Source: JAFAXD01 sp035472475
GTDB lineage: Bacteria; Pseudomonadota; Alphaproteobacteria; Rhizobiales; Xanthobacteraceae
DNA length: 29,771 bases
Direction of reading: 5' to 3'
NCBI GenBank assembly: GCA_035472475.1
Contig: DATIPA010000111.1
Span: 1 to 29,771 of the forward strand
The position numbers were made by a program, and so were the translations under genes. The notes beneath the pieces are model-generated. The model saw only the letters and a program-made list of their open reading frames with translations. It had not been told where the DNA came from and ran no database searches. Below are positions 1 to 9,163 of the stretch, piece by piece (positions within the stretch are counted from its first letter, which is position 1; each line of letters opens with the position of its first letter).

Positions 1-1616
1 AGCGAGATCTCGCGGCGCGCGTTGATCGCGTCAAACAGATTGCGGACCGAGGTTTCGCCGAACCCTTCGTAATCCTCGAGCTTGATCTTCTGGTTGCGCG
101 CCTCGAGCGTGAAGATGTCGGCCGGCTCCTTGACCCAGCCCTCCTCGTAGAACAGCGCGATCTGCTTTTCGCCCAGCCCCTCGATGTCGAACGCGCGCCG
201 CGACACAAAATGCCGCAGATGTTCCATCCGCTGATAGGGGCACGCAAACTCGCCGGTGCAGCGGATGACCGCGCTTTCCTCCCCGGTCGCGGTAGTCTCA
301 CGGACGACCGGCGTGTGCAGCGGGCACGGGCATTTGGTCGGAAACCGATAAGGCTTCGCCCCTGCGGGCCGTTTCTCCAGAATAACGCCGAGGACCTGGG
401 GAATGACGTCACCGGCGCGCTGGACCTCGACGGTGTCGCCGATGCGCACGTCGAGGCGCACGATCTCGTCGGCATTGTGCAAGGTTGCATTCTGCACCAC
501 CACGCCGCCGACCGTCACCGGCTCGAGCTTCGCGACTGGCGTGAGCGCGCCGGTGCGGCCGACCTGAATGTCGATGTCGCGCACGACGGTGGTCGCGCGC
601 TGGGCCGGGAACTTATGCGCGACCGCCCAGCGCGGGGTGCGCGACACGTATCCCAGCCGCTCCTGCCAGTCGAGCCGATCGACCTTGTAGACGACGCCGT
701 CGATATCGTAATCGAGCGTGCCGCGCGCGAGCTCGATCTCGCGGTGGAACGCCAGCAGCTCTTCGATTGAATTGCAGCGCTTCATCAGCGGATTGGTCGC
801 AAAGCCGCAGCGCGCGAACCAGTCCAGCATGCCGTGCTGGGTCGAGGCCGGCAGTTCGCTCATCTCGCCCCACGCGTAGGCGAAGAAGCCGAGCGGACGC
901 GACGCGGTGATGCTGGCATCGATCTGGCGCAACGAGCCGGCGGCAGTGTTGCGCGGATTGACGTAGAGCGGCTTGCCTTCGGCCTCCTGACGCTCGTTGA
1001 GCTTGAGGAACGCCGACTTGGTCATATAGACCTCGCCGCGAATGTCGCACAGCGGCGGCACGCGCTTCCCGCGCAGCTCCTTGGGGATGTCCCTCAGCGT
1101 TTTCACGTTGGCGGTGACGTCTTCGCCCTCAATGCCGTCGCCACGGGTCGCACCGCTGATGAGCCGGCCATCTTCATAACGCAGCGATAGCGACAGGCCG
1201 TCGATCTTCGGCTCGGCCGTGAACGCTAGCGGCTCGTCGGCCGAAAGGCGCAGGAAGCGGCGGATGCGATCGACAAAATCGGCCACGTCCTCGTCACCGA
1301 ACGCGTTGTCGAGCGACAGCATCGGCACCGCATGGCGCAGCTTGGCGAATCCGCGCGCCGGCTTGGCGCCCACGCGGCGCGACGGCGAGTCGGCGAGCAC
1401 CAGCTCCGGAAAGCGCGCCTCAAGCGTGGCGTTGCGGCGGCGCAGCGCGTCGTAATCCGCATCCGAAATCGTCGGCGCGTCATTTTGATAGTAGCGCTCG
1501 TCATGCGCCGCGATCTCGCGCGCGAGACGCTTGAGCTCAGCCCTGGCCTGGGCCTGGGTGAGATCCGATGGCGGAATGGTCGACGCGTTTCTGCTCTTGC
1601 TCTTGTTCTTGCTCAT
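1..1616 (-). CDS. ligA: NAD-dependent DNA ligase LigA, C-terminal part cut by window edge
   Basis: LigA seals nicks in duplex DNA using NAD+, in replication and repair. The reading frame runs from an ATG at 1616 off the left edge, giving 538 codons of a protein that is usually about 670-720 residues. The adenylation domain has the AEPKIDG motif, with the nucleotide-accepting lysine at residue 137, preceded by the Ia-domain signature HDERYYQNDAPTISD (38-52). An OB-fold follows, then a cysteine-rich zinc finger (C429, C431, C453, C459), then the start of the helix-hairpin-helix region (FDIEGLGEKQI). The missing part would be the remaining HhH repeats and the BRCT domain. The frame is open from 1616 to the edge with no interruption. 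The gene starts 49 bases after the recN stop and is probably read from the same leftward transcript. The family call is certain; the exact start is less so because no strong ribosome site precedes it. Confidence 0.95.
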   Translation of the reverse strand, partial: MSKNKSKSRNASTIPPSDLTQAQARAELKRLAREIAAHDERYYQNDAPTISDADYDALRRRNATLEARFPELVLADSPSRRVGAKPARGFAKLRHAVPMLSLDNAFGDEDVADFVDRIRRFLRLSADEPLAFTAEPKIDGLSLSLRYEDGRLISGATRGDGIEGEDVTANVKTLRDIPKELRGKRVPPLCDIRGEVYMTKSAFLKLNERQEAEGKPLYVNPRNTAAGSLRQIDASITASRPLGFFAYAWGEMSELPASTQHGMLDWFARCGFATNPLMKRCNSIEELLAFHREIELARGTLDYDIDGVVYKVDRLDWQERLGYVSRTPRWAVAHKFPAQRATTVVRDIDIQVGRTGALTPVAKLEPVTVGGVVVQNATLHNADEIVRLDVRIGDTVEVQRAGDVIPQVLGVILEKRPAGAKPYRFPTKCPCPLHTPVVRETTATGEESAVIRCTGEFACPYQRMEHLRHFVSRRAFDIEGLGEKQIALFYEEGWVKEPADIFTLEARNQKIKLEDYEGFGETSVRNLFDAINARREIS

Positions 1617-1665
1617 CAGCAACAAACTCGCCACATCGCCAGGCCGCGGCGGATGTTCCGGTTCA

Positions 1666-3330
1666 CTAACTCGCCGCGCGCATCAGCCGTTCGGCGGCGG
1701 CGCGCGCTTCGGCGGTAATCTCGGCGCCCGCGAGCATGCGGGCGATCTCTTCGCGCCGACGTTCGGACGGAAGCTCGCTCACGCGCGTCGCCACCCGCTT
1801 ACCTTTGTCGAGCGCATCCTTGGTGATCAGATAGTGATGCTGGGCGCGGGCAGCGACCTGTGGCGCGTGAGTGACTGCCAGGGCCTGCACGCGCTCGCCG
1901 AGGCGTGCCAGCCGCAGGCCGATGGCATCCGCAACCGCGCCGCCGACCCCGGTATCGATTTCGTCAAACACCAGGGTCGGGGCGGAGCCGCGGCCGGCGA
2001 GCACGACCTTGAGCGCCAGCAGAAAGCGCGCGAGTTCGCCGCCGGAGGCAATTTTCATCAGCGGGCCCGGACGGGTGCCGGGATTGGTCTGCACCCAGAA
2101 CTCGATGCGGTCGATGCCGGCCGGCCCCGGCTCGACGGTTTCGATATTGACGGAAAAGCGCGCCCGTTCGAGCCGCAGCGGAACCAGCTCGGCGTTCACT
2201 GCCTTGTCGAGCCGCGTTGCCACCTTCCGGCGCGCCTGCGCGAGCATCGCCGCGGCTGCGGCAAAGCGCGCGTCGGCCTCGCGCGCGGCCTCGATCAGCT
2301 GCGCGAGACGTGCCGCGCCGGCATCGATCAAGTCCAGATCGCCGGCATAGCGCGCGCCCAGCGCCGCGAGATCATCGACCGGTTTGTTGTATTTGCGGCC
2401 GGCCGCGCGCAGGGCGAACAACCGCTCCTCGATGCGCTCGAGCTCGGCCGGATCGTGGTCGGCTGCTGCGAGCGCGCGCTCGAGATCGGTCCGTGCCTCG
2501 TCGAGGGCGGTGAGCGCTACGTCGAAGGCCTTCACTGCCGGCGCGATCAAAGCCGGCGCCTGCCCCTGCCGGCGCTCCAGCCTGCGCACGGCGGCCGCCA
2601 ACGCCGGGATCGGCGAGGCGGAGCCCGCAACAGCATCCAGTGCGTCGCGCAGATCGGCCGCGACCTTCTCGCCCTGCATCATCACGGTCCGCCGTTCGGC
2701 GAGCGCAGTCGCCTCGCCCGCTTCGGGCGCGAGCTTGGCGAGCTCGGCCACCGCGTGGCGCAGGAACTCGGCCTCGCGCTGCGCGCGCTCGACCTCGCGC
2801 TGATGCGCGGCGACAGCGGCCTCGGTCTGCCGTCGTGCCTGCCACAGCCGGCCGACCTCCGCGACCTGTTCGTCGAGGCCGCCGAACGCGTCGAGCAGCG
2901 CACGGTGGGTTGCGGCGTCCACCAGCGCGCGCTCGTCATGCTGGCCGTGAATCTCGACGAGCGCGCCGCCGAGACTGCGCAGCACCTGCACACCGACCGG
3001 CTGGTCGTTGACGAAGGCGCGGGTGCGGCCGTCGGCGAGCTGCACGCGGCGCATGATGAGCTGGTCCTCGGGGGGAAGCTCGTTGGCGGCGAGCAACGCA
3101 CGCGCCGGATGATCGGCCGGAACGTCGAACGCGGCGGTGACCTGGCCCTGCTCGGCACCGGCGCGCACCAGATTGGCGTCGCCGCGGGCACCGAGCGCCA
3201 GCGCGAACGCATCGAGCAGGATCGACTTGCCGGCGCCGGTTTCGCCGGTGAGCACCGACAGGCCGGTGGCAAAATCGATATCAAGGCGATCGATCAGGAC
3301 GATGTCACGGATCGAGAGCCGGGTCAGCAT
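1666..3330 (-). CDS. recN: DNA repair protein RecN
   Basis: RecN is an SMC-like ATPase that acts at double-strand breaks during recombinational repair. The 554-residue product has the usual family length. It shows Walker A GETGAGKS at residues 29-36, a long Ala/Arg/Glu-rich central coiled coil, the ABC signature SGGELARF, and Walker B ending in VFDEIDTGVGG. The motif HAPQVAARAQ precedes a C-terminus of the normal type. I chose the ATG at 3330 over an in-frame start 30 bases upstream. A GAGGA ribosome site (3337-3341) lies six bases before it, and the protein then begins MLTRLSIRDIVLID, as is typical for RecN. It lies between bamD and ligA, an arrangement common in alphaproteobacteria. No SOS box was identified in the 106-base gap upstream. 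Confidence 0.96.
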   Translation of the reverse strand: MLTRLSIRDIVLIDRLDIDFATGLSVLTGETGAGKSILLDAFALALGARGDANLVRAGAEQGQVTAAFDVPADHPARALLAANELPPEDQLIMRRVQLADGRTRAFVNDQPVGVQVLRSLGGALVEIHGQHDERALVDAATHRALLDAFGGLDEQVAEVGRLWQARRQTEAAVAAHQREVERAQREAEFLRHAVAELAKLAPEAGEATALAERRTVMMQGEKVAADLRDALDAVAGSASPIPALAAAVRRLERRQGQAPALIAPAVKAFDVALTALDEARTDLERALAAADHDPAELERIEERLFALRAAGRKYNKPVDDLAALGARYAGDLDLIDAGAARLAQLIEAAREADARFAAAAAMLAQARRKVATRLDKAVNAELVPLRLERARFSVNIETVEPGPAGIDRIEFWVQTNPGTRPGPLMKIASGGELARFLLALKVVLAGRGSAPTLVFDEIDTGVGGAVADAIGLRLARLGERVQALAVTHAPQVAARAQHHYLITKDALDKGKRVATRVSELPSERRREEIARMLAGAEITAEARAAAERLMRAAS

Positions 3331-3436
3331 CGGGCGTCCTCGCAGTTGTCGCGAAGCCAACCCGTTTTAGAGGAGTTCCGGATTCGCACAACTGCCGGCC
3401 CACGACATCCGGCGTCGAGCCGCGGAAGCGGCAGGG

Positions 3437-4348
3437 TCAGCTACGGGTCAGACCACCGAGCCCGACTTTTTTGAACGCCTGGCTGATCCAGGAGTCTTCT
3501 TTTTGCTTCGGCTCGACCCCGCCGTTTTTCACCAGGTCGTACGCCTGCTGGTACCACTTGCTGTCGGGGAAATTATGCCCAAGCACCGCGGCCGCCGTCT
3601 GCGCCTCCTGGACGATGCCGAGCGTCATGTAGCACTCGGTGAGACGCAGCAGGGCTTCCTCGACGTGGCGCGTGGTCTGATATTGCGTGACCACCACCTT
3701 GAAGCGGTTGATGGCGCCGATGAAGTTCTTTTTTTGCATATTGTAGCGCCCGATCTCCATTTCCTTGGCGGCGAGTTGGTCGCGCGCCATCTCGATCTTG
3801 CGCCGCGCCGAATTGGCATATTCGCTGGTCGGGTATTTGCGGTTGACCTCGTCGAGTGCCGCAATAGCCTTTTCGGTGGTCCCCTGGTCGCGACTGACGT
3901 CGGGAATCCGATCGTAATAGGACGAGCCGATCAGATACTGCGCGTAGGGTGCTTCCGGCGTGCCGGGATGCAGACTGATGTAGCGCTTGGCGGTCGCGAT
4001 GCAGTCGTCGTACTGCCGGCCTTCGTAGTAGGCATAGGCCGACATGATCAGCGACTTGCGCGCCCAATCCGAATACGGATGCTGGCGGTCGACCTCGTCG
4101 AACTTCTTCGCCGCTTCCTTGTAGTCCTTCTTTTCGTTCAGCAGGAAGACGCCTTGGTTGTAGAGCTGGTCGGCCGGTTCGTCGGGGGGCGTTTCCTCCT
4201 TGGCGAACAGGCTGAAATCGCTGCACGCGCCGAGGAATGCCAGCGCCAGCACCAAAACGAGCCCGCGCGCGAGCGCGCGCACGCCTGACCAGGCTTCACT
4301 TCGTGACAACCCCGACCCCATCCAGCCCCTGCGCCCCCGCGGCTGCAT
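3437..4348 (-). CDS. bamD: Outer membrane assembly lipoprotein BamD
   Basis: BamD is the essential lipoprotein partner of BamA in the complex that folds beta-barrel proteins into the outer membrane. The 303-residue product has a basic N-terminus and a hydrophobic stretch (about 28-40). A lipobox LGAC follows, with the lipidated cysteine at residue 42. After it come tetratricopeptide-like helical repeats, for example DQLYNQGVFLLNEKKDYKEAAKKF and YAQYLIGSSYYDRIPDVSRDQ, both characteristic of BamD/ComL. A second in-frame ATG at 4321 has an AGGGG sequence just before it and may be the real start, which would give a shorter and more typical signal peptide. Both starts leave the lipobox intact. The gene lies between lpxC and recN, so lipid A synthesis and outer membrane protein assembly are neighbours. 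Confidence 0.95.
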   Translation of the reverse strand: MQPRGRRGWMGSGLSRSEAWSGVRALARGLVLVLALAFLGACSDFSLFAKEETPPDEPADQLYNQGVFLLNEKKDYKEAAKKFDEVDRQHPYSDWARKSLIMSAYAYYEGRQYDDCIATAKRYISLHPGTPEAPYAQYLIGSSYYDRIPDVSRDQGTTEKAIAALDEVNRKYPTSEYANSARRKIEMARDQLAAKEMEIGRYNMQKKNFIGAINRFKVVVTQYQTTRHVEEALLRLTECYMTLGIVQEAQTAAAVLGHNFPDSKWYQQAYDLVKNGGVEPKQKEDSWISQAFKKVGLGGLTRS

Positions 4349-4377
4349 CTACCCACCAAGGGCTTGAGAAATAGGCG

Positions 4378-4397
4378 CACATTCGGCCCGGAATGTG
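4378..4397 (-). other. Short perfect hairpin between lpxC and bamD
   Basis: CACATTC and GAATGTG form a perfect 7-bp stem around a 6-base loop in the 119-base gap between the lpxC stop and the bamD start. No T-run follows directly on the minus strand, so it is not a convincing intrinsic terminator. It could attenuate transcription or protect an mRNA end. Confidence 0.35.
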
Positions 4398-4467
4398 GCG
4401 GGGCGCATAGCTGGAGAGCTTGGCGATGATGCCCTTTCGGCCCCATCCGGAGGACCGAAGGACGGCT

Positions 4468-5421
4468 TTAGGACACGTCAGGGCCGTAGGCCGGGGCAAG
4501 CGACGTTACGCCGGCGTGTCCACGCACCCGCCGTGGCGGTGCGGTCGGCGCCGCTTCGACCATGGTCCAGGCCGTCGGATCGGCCATCAGCGCCGAGACC
4601 ACGGCGTGATTGAGCGTGTGGCCGCCGCACACGGAGCGATAGGTGGCAAGCAACGGCATGCCGGCGAGCGCGAGATCGCCGAGTGCGTCGAGCGTCTTGT
4701 GGCGCACGAACTCATCCGGATAGCGCAGTCCGTCGGCGTTAAGCACCCGGGTTTCGCTCACCACCAGCGTATTGTCGAAGCTCGCCCCGAGCGCATAACC
4801 CTGGTTCCAAAGCTTGGCGACGTCGCGCATGAACCCGAAGGTACGCGCGCGCGCGAGCTCGCGCCGGAACGCGTCCGGCGTCACGTCGACGACGCAGCGC
4901 TGGTGGCCGATTGACGGATGATCGAATGAAATCTCCACGTCGAGCCGCAGCCCGCTGCCATTGGGAACGAGTTCACCGCGCGCCTTATCGCGCGTGACCC
5001 GGATCGGCTTGAGCACCTTCAGGTAGCGTCGCCGCGCGTCGAGCGCGCGCACACCGGCGTGGTCGATAGCGGCAACGAACGCTTCGGCGCTGCCGTCCAT
5101 GATCGGCACCTCGGGGCCATCGACCTCGACGACCGCGTTGTCCACACCAAGGCCAGCGAGAGCGGCCAGCACGTGCTCGGCGGTCGCGCACAGCGGACCG
5201 TCGTCATCTCCGAGCACGGTGGCAAATTCGGTTGCGGTCACTGCGCGCACGTCGGCGCGGATCTCGCAATCAGAGCGGCCCGGCAACCCGGTGCGCAGAA
5301 AAACGATGCCGGTGCCGGCGTCGGCTGGATGAAGTGTGAGACTGACAGGAGATCCGGAGTGAACGCCTATTCCGGAAATGGACGCTTCGTTGCAAAGCGT
5401 GGTCTGTTTGCCCGCCTTCAT
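4468..5421 (-). CDS. lpxC: UDP-3-O-acyl-N-acetylglucosamine deacetylase LpxC
   Basis: LpxC is the zinc-dependent cytoplasmic enzyme that carries out the committed step of lipid A synthesis. The 317-residue product covers both alpha/beta domains. The zinc ligands correspond to H83 (in TAEHVLAAL), H241 and D245 (in RHKTLDALGD). E82 and H268 (in CGGHTLNH) fit the catalytic general base and acid. I chose the ATG at 5421 (MKAGKQTTL) over an in-frame start at 5457 because this is the usual LpxC N-terminus and a GGGG-rich sequence precedes it. The C-terminal 30 residues (Ala/Pro/Arg-rich) are not conserved family sequence. It is separated from ftsZ by 565 bases and a strong terminator, so it is likely transcribed from its own promoter. 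Confidence 0.96.
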   Translation of the reverse strand: MKAGKQTTLCNEASISGIGVHSGSPVSLTLHPADAGTGIVFLRTGLPGRSDCEIRADVRAVTATEFATVLGDDDGPLCATAEHVLAALAGLGVDNAVVEVDGPEVPIMDGSAEAFVAAIDHAGVRALDARRRYLKVLKPIRVTRDKARGELVPNGSGLRLDVEISFDHPSIGHQRCVVDVTPDAFRRELARARTFGFMRDVAKLWNQGYALGASFDNTLVVSETRVLNADGLRYPDEFVRHKTLDALGDLALAGMPLLATYRSVCGGHTLNHAVVSALMADPTAWTMVEAAPTAPPRRVRGHAGVTSLAPAYGPDVS

Positions 5422-5916
5422 GCCCCTACCCCCGTTGAAACCTCGCGCCCGCAGCAACCAAGTTCAGGTCTGACAGCAGTCGTGAGATTTGCCCCTAGAT
5501 CTCGCCCGATGGCATCCGTCGCCATTTCGCCACTTTCCCGAGTGCCACCCAGACACCCGGCAAGCTCTTCCCCAAGCGAAAAGCCCGTTAGCGACGCGAA
5601 CCTTAACCGTACCGTCGCACTGCACCAACTCACGCTTTTTTACCGACTGTTACCTTGAAGAAGTCTTATTTCAAACCGGATGTGGCCTTGCGACCGGCAC
5701 ATCGATGAAAACGAATCGGCGTCCGGCCCCATTGGAGACACGGCGCCGCCCAATCGGTGACAACTATGTCATTGTAATTATTAGGCTTATCTGTTGGTGC
5801 GGGGACACCGTCACACCGCTTGAGGGCCAAAAGTCCGCGCCGCCAAAGCCCGCAAAAGGGGGTCATGGATCTACGCGCGCGACCCGTGAACGCATCAAAC
5901 AATGTATCATTCACGC
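5422..5916. other. Intergenic region upstream of lpxC, no gene seen
   Basis: This stretch lies between the ftsZ terminator and the lpxC start. It is less GC-rich than its surroundings, notably around 5640-5780. Short open frames here have no recognisable protein features. It should contain the lpxC promoter. The best minus-strand candidate I see is TTGAAA (5669-5674) followed 16 bases later by TAACAG, which is weak. One GANTC methylation site lies at 5713-5717. No promoter is called with confidence. Confidence 0.5.
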
Positions 5917-5961
5917 AATAAAGAAGCGCCGCAGGCGGGGTTTTGACCCGCGCTGCGGCGC
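5917..5961 (-). terminator. Intrinsic terminator of the ftsZ end of the dcw cluster
   Basis: Twenty-five bases past the ftsZ stop, GCGCCGCAG plus GCGGG (5926-5939) pairs with CCCGC plus CTGCGGCGC (5947-5961). The result is a 14-bp GC-rich stem with a single bulged base and a 7-base loop. Read leftward, the stem is followed by TTCTTTATT (5917-5925), a T-rich run. Position, stem strength and T-run all fit a Rho-independent terminator closing the mraZ-to-ftsZ transcript. Confidence 0.85.
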
Positions 5962-5986
5962 AACAAGCGGCCCTTGATTCGCTTTG

Positions 5987-7707
5987 CTAATTCGCCTGGC
6001 GGCGAAGGAACGCCGGGATGTCGAGCTGGTCGTCGACGCCCCCGCCATGCGATGGCGCCGGTCGATCGAGATCGAGCCCGAGCGACGGCGATTGCTGCGG
6101 GCGCTTGGCAAACTCCGATACCGGCTCCTGCGCCAGCGCTTCGGGCAAGCGCGCAACTGGGCGCGGCCGCTCGGGCATCTGCATCGGGCGCGGCGCCGGC
6201 TGCGGATGATACGTTTCCTCCTCGCTCTCCTTGCGGCCAAGTCCCACAGAGGCAAGCCGCTGTAGCAGCGACATGCGTGGCTTCTCCATCGGATCCTCGA
6301 CCGGCTCGATGCGCTCGCGCGCACGCAATTGGTTCTGCGCCGGCACCGGCAGCTCGTCGATCCTCGGCATCCGCGGGCGCGACTGCGGGCGCTCCGGCTG
6401 CGGCGGAATGAAGCTCTTGGGCGGCGGGGGCGGTTCCAGCGCTGCCTCCTGCGCGGCCGTTTCCACAAACAGGGACGGCTTCGGCGGGATCGGCCGGATG
6501 GTCAGATCGTCGGCGCCTCCACGCGGAAGCACGGCGGCCGCGACCGCGGCCGCGGCCTGCGCCTGGATCGATGCCGCTGACGGCCGCTGCGGTTGCGGCG
6601 GCGGCGCCGGCGGAACCGGAGCATGCGCGGTGGGGCGGACCTCGTGGCGTTCGTGCGCGCGCGGCGGCGGCTCGGCGCGCATGCGCGGCGGCGGCGCTTC
6701 GGTGACGCGCGCTTCCTGCGGCGTCGCCGAGCGCGGCGCAACCGCCGCATCGACGCCGGTCGCAACCACCGACACGCGAATGATGCCCTCGAGGCTCTGA
6801 TCGAAGGTAGCGCCCACGATGATGTTCGCTTCCTGATCGACCTCCTCGCGGATGCGGGTCGCGGCCTCGTCGACCTCGTAGAGCGTGAGGTCATTGCCGC
6901 CGGTGATCGAGATCAACAGGCCCTTGGCGCCGCGCATCGAACATCGTCGATCAGCGGGTTCGAGATCGCCGCCTCGGCGGCTCGCAGCGAGCGCTTCTCG
7001 CCGGAGGCCTCGCCGGTGCCCATCATGGCCTTGCCCATCTCGCGCATGACCGCGCGTACGTCGGCGAAGTCGAGGTTGATCAGGCCCTCCTTCACCATCA
7101 GGTCGGTGATGCAAGCAACGCCCGAGGAGAGCACCTGGTCCGCCATCGCGAAGGCGTCGGCGAAGGTGGTCTTTTCATTCGCGACCCGGAACAGGTTCTG
7201 GTTCGGGATGATGATCAGGGTATCGACGCCCTTCTGCAGCTCCGAAATGCCCGTTTCGGCAACCCGCATGCGGCGCTGGCCTTCGAAATGGAACGGCTTG
7301 GTCACCACCCCGACGGTGAGGATGCCGAGGTCGCGCGCGGCCTTGGCGACCACCGGCGCTGCGCCGGTGCCGGTGCCGCCGCCCATGCCCGCGGTGACAA
7401 ACACCATGTGGGCGCCGGTCAGGTGATCGCGGATCTCGTCAATGACTTCCTCGGCGGCGGAGCGGCCGACCTCGGGTTGCGACCCAGCGCCGAGGCCTTC
7501 GGTGGCGGTCACGCCCATCTGGATGATGCGTTCGGCCTTCGACAAGGTCAGCGCCTGGGCGTCGGTATTGGCGACGACGAAATCGACGCCCAGGAGCCCG
7601 GCGGTGATCATGTTGTTGACGGCGTTGCCACCGGCACCGCCGACTCCGAACACGGTGATCCGCGGCTTCAACTCCCTGATGTCGGGAATTTTTAGATTGA
7701 TGCTCAT
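5987..7707 (-). CDS. ftsZ: Cell division GTPase FtsZ, interrupted by a one-base frameshift
   Basis: FtsZ is the tubulin-like GTPase that forms the division ring. The N-terminal frame (7707 to about 6940) carries GVGGAGGNAVNNM (21-33), the GTP-binding loop GGGTGTG (109-115) and the T7-loop region FADVRAVM. After residue 256 (ISNPLIDDV) this frame runs into a stop at 6913. The expected continuation, MRGAKGLLISITGGNDLTL, is in the next frame from 6937. It runs through a long Pro/Gln-rich linker to the conserved tail LDIPAFLRRQAN, ending at 5987. One extra T at 6940-6941 on the coding strand (GTT CG to GTT TCG) would restore a 573-residue protein of normal length with Ser at the junction. As written, only 264 residues would be made. 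No slippery heptamer is present. FtsZ is essential, so a sequence error is more likely than true loss. The start ATG at 7707 has GAGG upstream. Confidence 0.93.
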
Positions 7708-7849
7708 GGGTGCCTCTTGTTGGGGCGGAGCGAGCCGCCGGTTGCCGCCGGTCCGCCACCGGCGCTGTTAATTTCCTGATAGGTGATCGGTCGCGTGCCG
7801 CACACACGACCGGCCTGCGTTTGTATCTGTCCGCGAGTTGTGCCCCGCA
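7708..7849 (-). promoter_or_regulatory. ftsA-ftsZ gap, probable ftsZ leader
   Basis: This 142-base gap breaks the otherwise tightly packed cluster just before ftsZ, where related bacteria place an ftsZ promoter. It contains a perfect GCCGGT/ACCGGC hairpin (7747-7763) and, upstream on the minus strand, a TATCAG element and a single TTAAC half-site (7766-7780 region). I cannot identify a complete -35/-10 pair or a full CtrA site. The call rests on position. Confidence 0.35.
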
Positions 7850-9163
7850 TCAGAAACTTTCCCGCAACCATCGTCCGACGCGGGCGACGTAGCCGCCCGT
7901 CTCGGCTCGGTATTGCCGCGTGTGCCGCGGCTCGAAGTGTTCGAGGTGCGCCGCCTGGGGATAGACCAGAAGCCCGGCCAGGGCGGCAAACGCCGGTCCC
8001 TTGGCGCCATCGGGCAGGCCCGCAATGCCAAGCGGACGCCCGAGCGCAACCGGGCGGCCAAGAATGCGGCCGGCGAGGTCAGCCAAACCGGTGAGCAGGC
8101 TGCCGCCGCCGGTGAGAATGACGCGCCCACGCGGCTCCGCCGCGAGCGGCGAGGTCATCAGGCGGTCGCGCACCATTTCGAGAACTTCCTCAATCCGAGG
8201 TCCGATGATCTGGGTCAGCGTGCCGCGCGAGACGGCAGCGGGGGCGTCCTCGCCCCGCACCTCGGGCAGCGCGATCAGGTCGCGATCGTTGGCGCCGCCG
8301 GGAAGCACATTGCCGTAGAGCGTCTTGAGCCGTTCGGCGCTCTGCAGACCGATCGAAAGCCCGCGCGCCAAGTCCATCGTCACGTGATTGCCGCCAAGCG
8401 CAAAACCATCGGCATGCACGAAGCGGCCGTTGCCGAAAACAGAAAGTGTCGTGGTGCCGGCGCCGAAATCGATCACTGCCGCGCCGACATCGGCCTCATC
8501 GTCGGCGAGCGTGGAGAGCCCGGACGCATAGGCGCCCGCCACCATGGCCTCGACGTCGAGGTGGCAGCGTTCGATGACCAGCATCAGGTTGCGGCAGGCG
8601 CCGAGATCGGCGGTCGCAAGATGCATGTCGAGACCGAAGCGGCGGGCCAACATCCCGCGCGGCTCGCGCACCCCTTGGGTGCCGTCGAGTGAAAACCCGA
8701 TCGGCAGCGCGTGCAACAAGACACGGCCCTGCCGGGCCGAGCTGCGATGACCGGCCGCGAGCGCGCGGGCAATGTCGTTGTCGCTGACGCTCCCTTGGAT
8801 GTCGACTTGAGCAGCGAGTCGCTCGCTGCTGATTCGCCCGGCCGAGATCGACGCCACGATGGCGTCGACCTGGACCTTGGCCGAGCGCTCGGCCAGGTCG
8901 ACGGCGTTGCGCACCGCCGCCTCGGCAGCGACCAGATCGACCACCGCCCCGCCCTTGATCCCGTGCGAGATCGTGTGGCTGAAGCCGAGCACCTCGATCG
9001 AATGACTGCGTCGGCGCAACGCTTCACCCTGCGCGTTGGGACGCAGCTTCGCGATCAGGCAGGCGATCTTGCTGGTGCCGATGTCGAGCGCGACGACCAG
9101 CGCGGAGCGCCGCGGCGACACCGGTTTCATCTTCGGGGTGAGGCCGTAGTTGAGCGTGCTCAT
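7850..9163 (-). CDS. ftsA: Cell division protein FtsA
   Basis: FtsA is the actin-like membrane tether of FtsZ and a recruiter of late divisome proteins. The 437-residue product has the actin-fold phosphate loops DIGTSK (27-32) and DFGAGTTTLSVF, and the adenosine motif ILTGGGSLLTGL. The C-terminal amphipathic membrane helix GRWLRESF (430-437) is typical of alphaproteobacteria. The first about 20 residues are an extension before the ATPase fold. The start ATG at 9163 overlaps the ftsQ stop as ATGA, which supports this start and implies coupled translation. The 142-base gap that follows separates it from ftsZ. Confidence 0.97.
   Translation of the reverse strand: MSTLNYGLTPKMKPVSPRRSALVVALDIGTSKIACLIAKLRPNAQGEALRRRSHSIEVLGFSHTISHGIKGGAVVDLVAAEAAVRNAVDLAERSAKVQVDAIVASISAGRISSERLAAQVDIQGSVSDNDIARALAAGHRSSARQGRVLLHALPIGFSLDGTQGVREPRGMLARRFGLDMHLATADLGACRNLMLVIERCHLDVEAMVAGAYASGLSTLADDEADVGAAVIDFGAGTTTLSVFGNGRFVHADGFALGGNHVTMDLARGLSIGLQSAERLKTLYGNVLPGGANDRDLIALPEVRGEDAPAAVSRGTLTQIIGPRIEEVLEMVRDRLMTSPLAAEPRGRVILTGGGSLLTGLADLAGRILGRPVALGRPLGIAGLPDGAKGPAFAALAGLLVYPQAAHLEHFEPRHTRQYRAETGGYVARVGRWLRESF

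Noticed and set aside
1531..3474. Plus-strand open frame of 647 codons opposite recN
   Set aside because: It lies antisense to a well-conserved recN and has the Arg/Ala/Gly-rich composition of a shadow frame in high-GC DNA.
5589..5608. CtrA site upstream of lpxC (TTAAC and TTAG elements)
   Set aside because: The half-sites are 11 bases apart instead of seven, so they do not fit the consensus.
5418..5633. 71-codon minus-strand frame upstream of lpxC
   Set aside because: No recognisable features or clear ribosome site, and it runs into the start of lpxC in another frame; more likely leader DNA.
6913..6960. Programmed ribosomal frameshift in ftsZ
   Set aside because: There is no slippery heptamer, and FtsZ is not known to use frameshifting; a lost base in a short T-run explains the data more simply.
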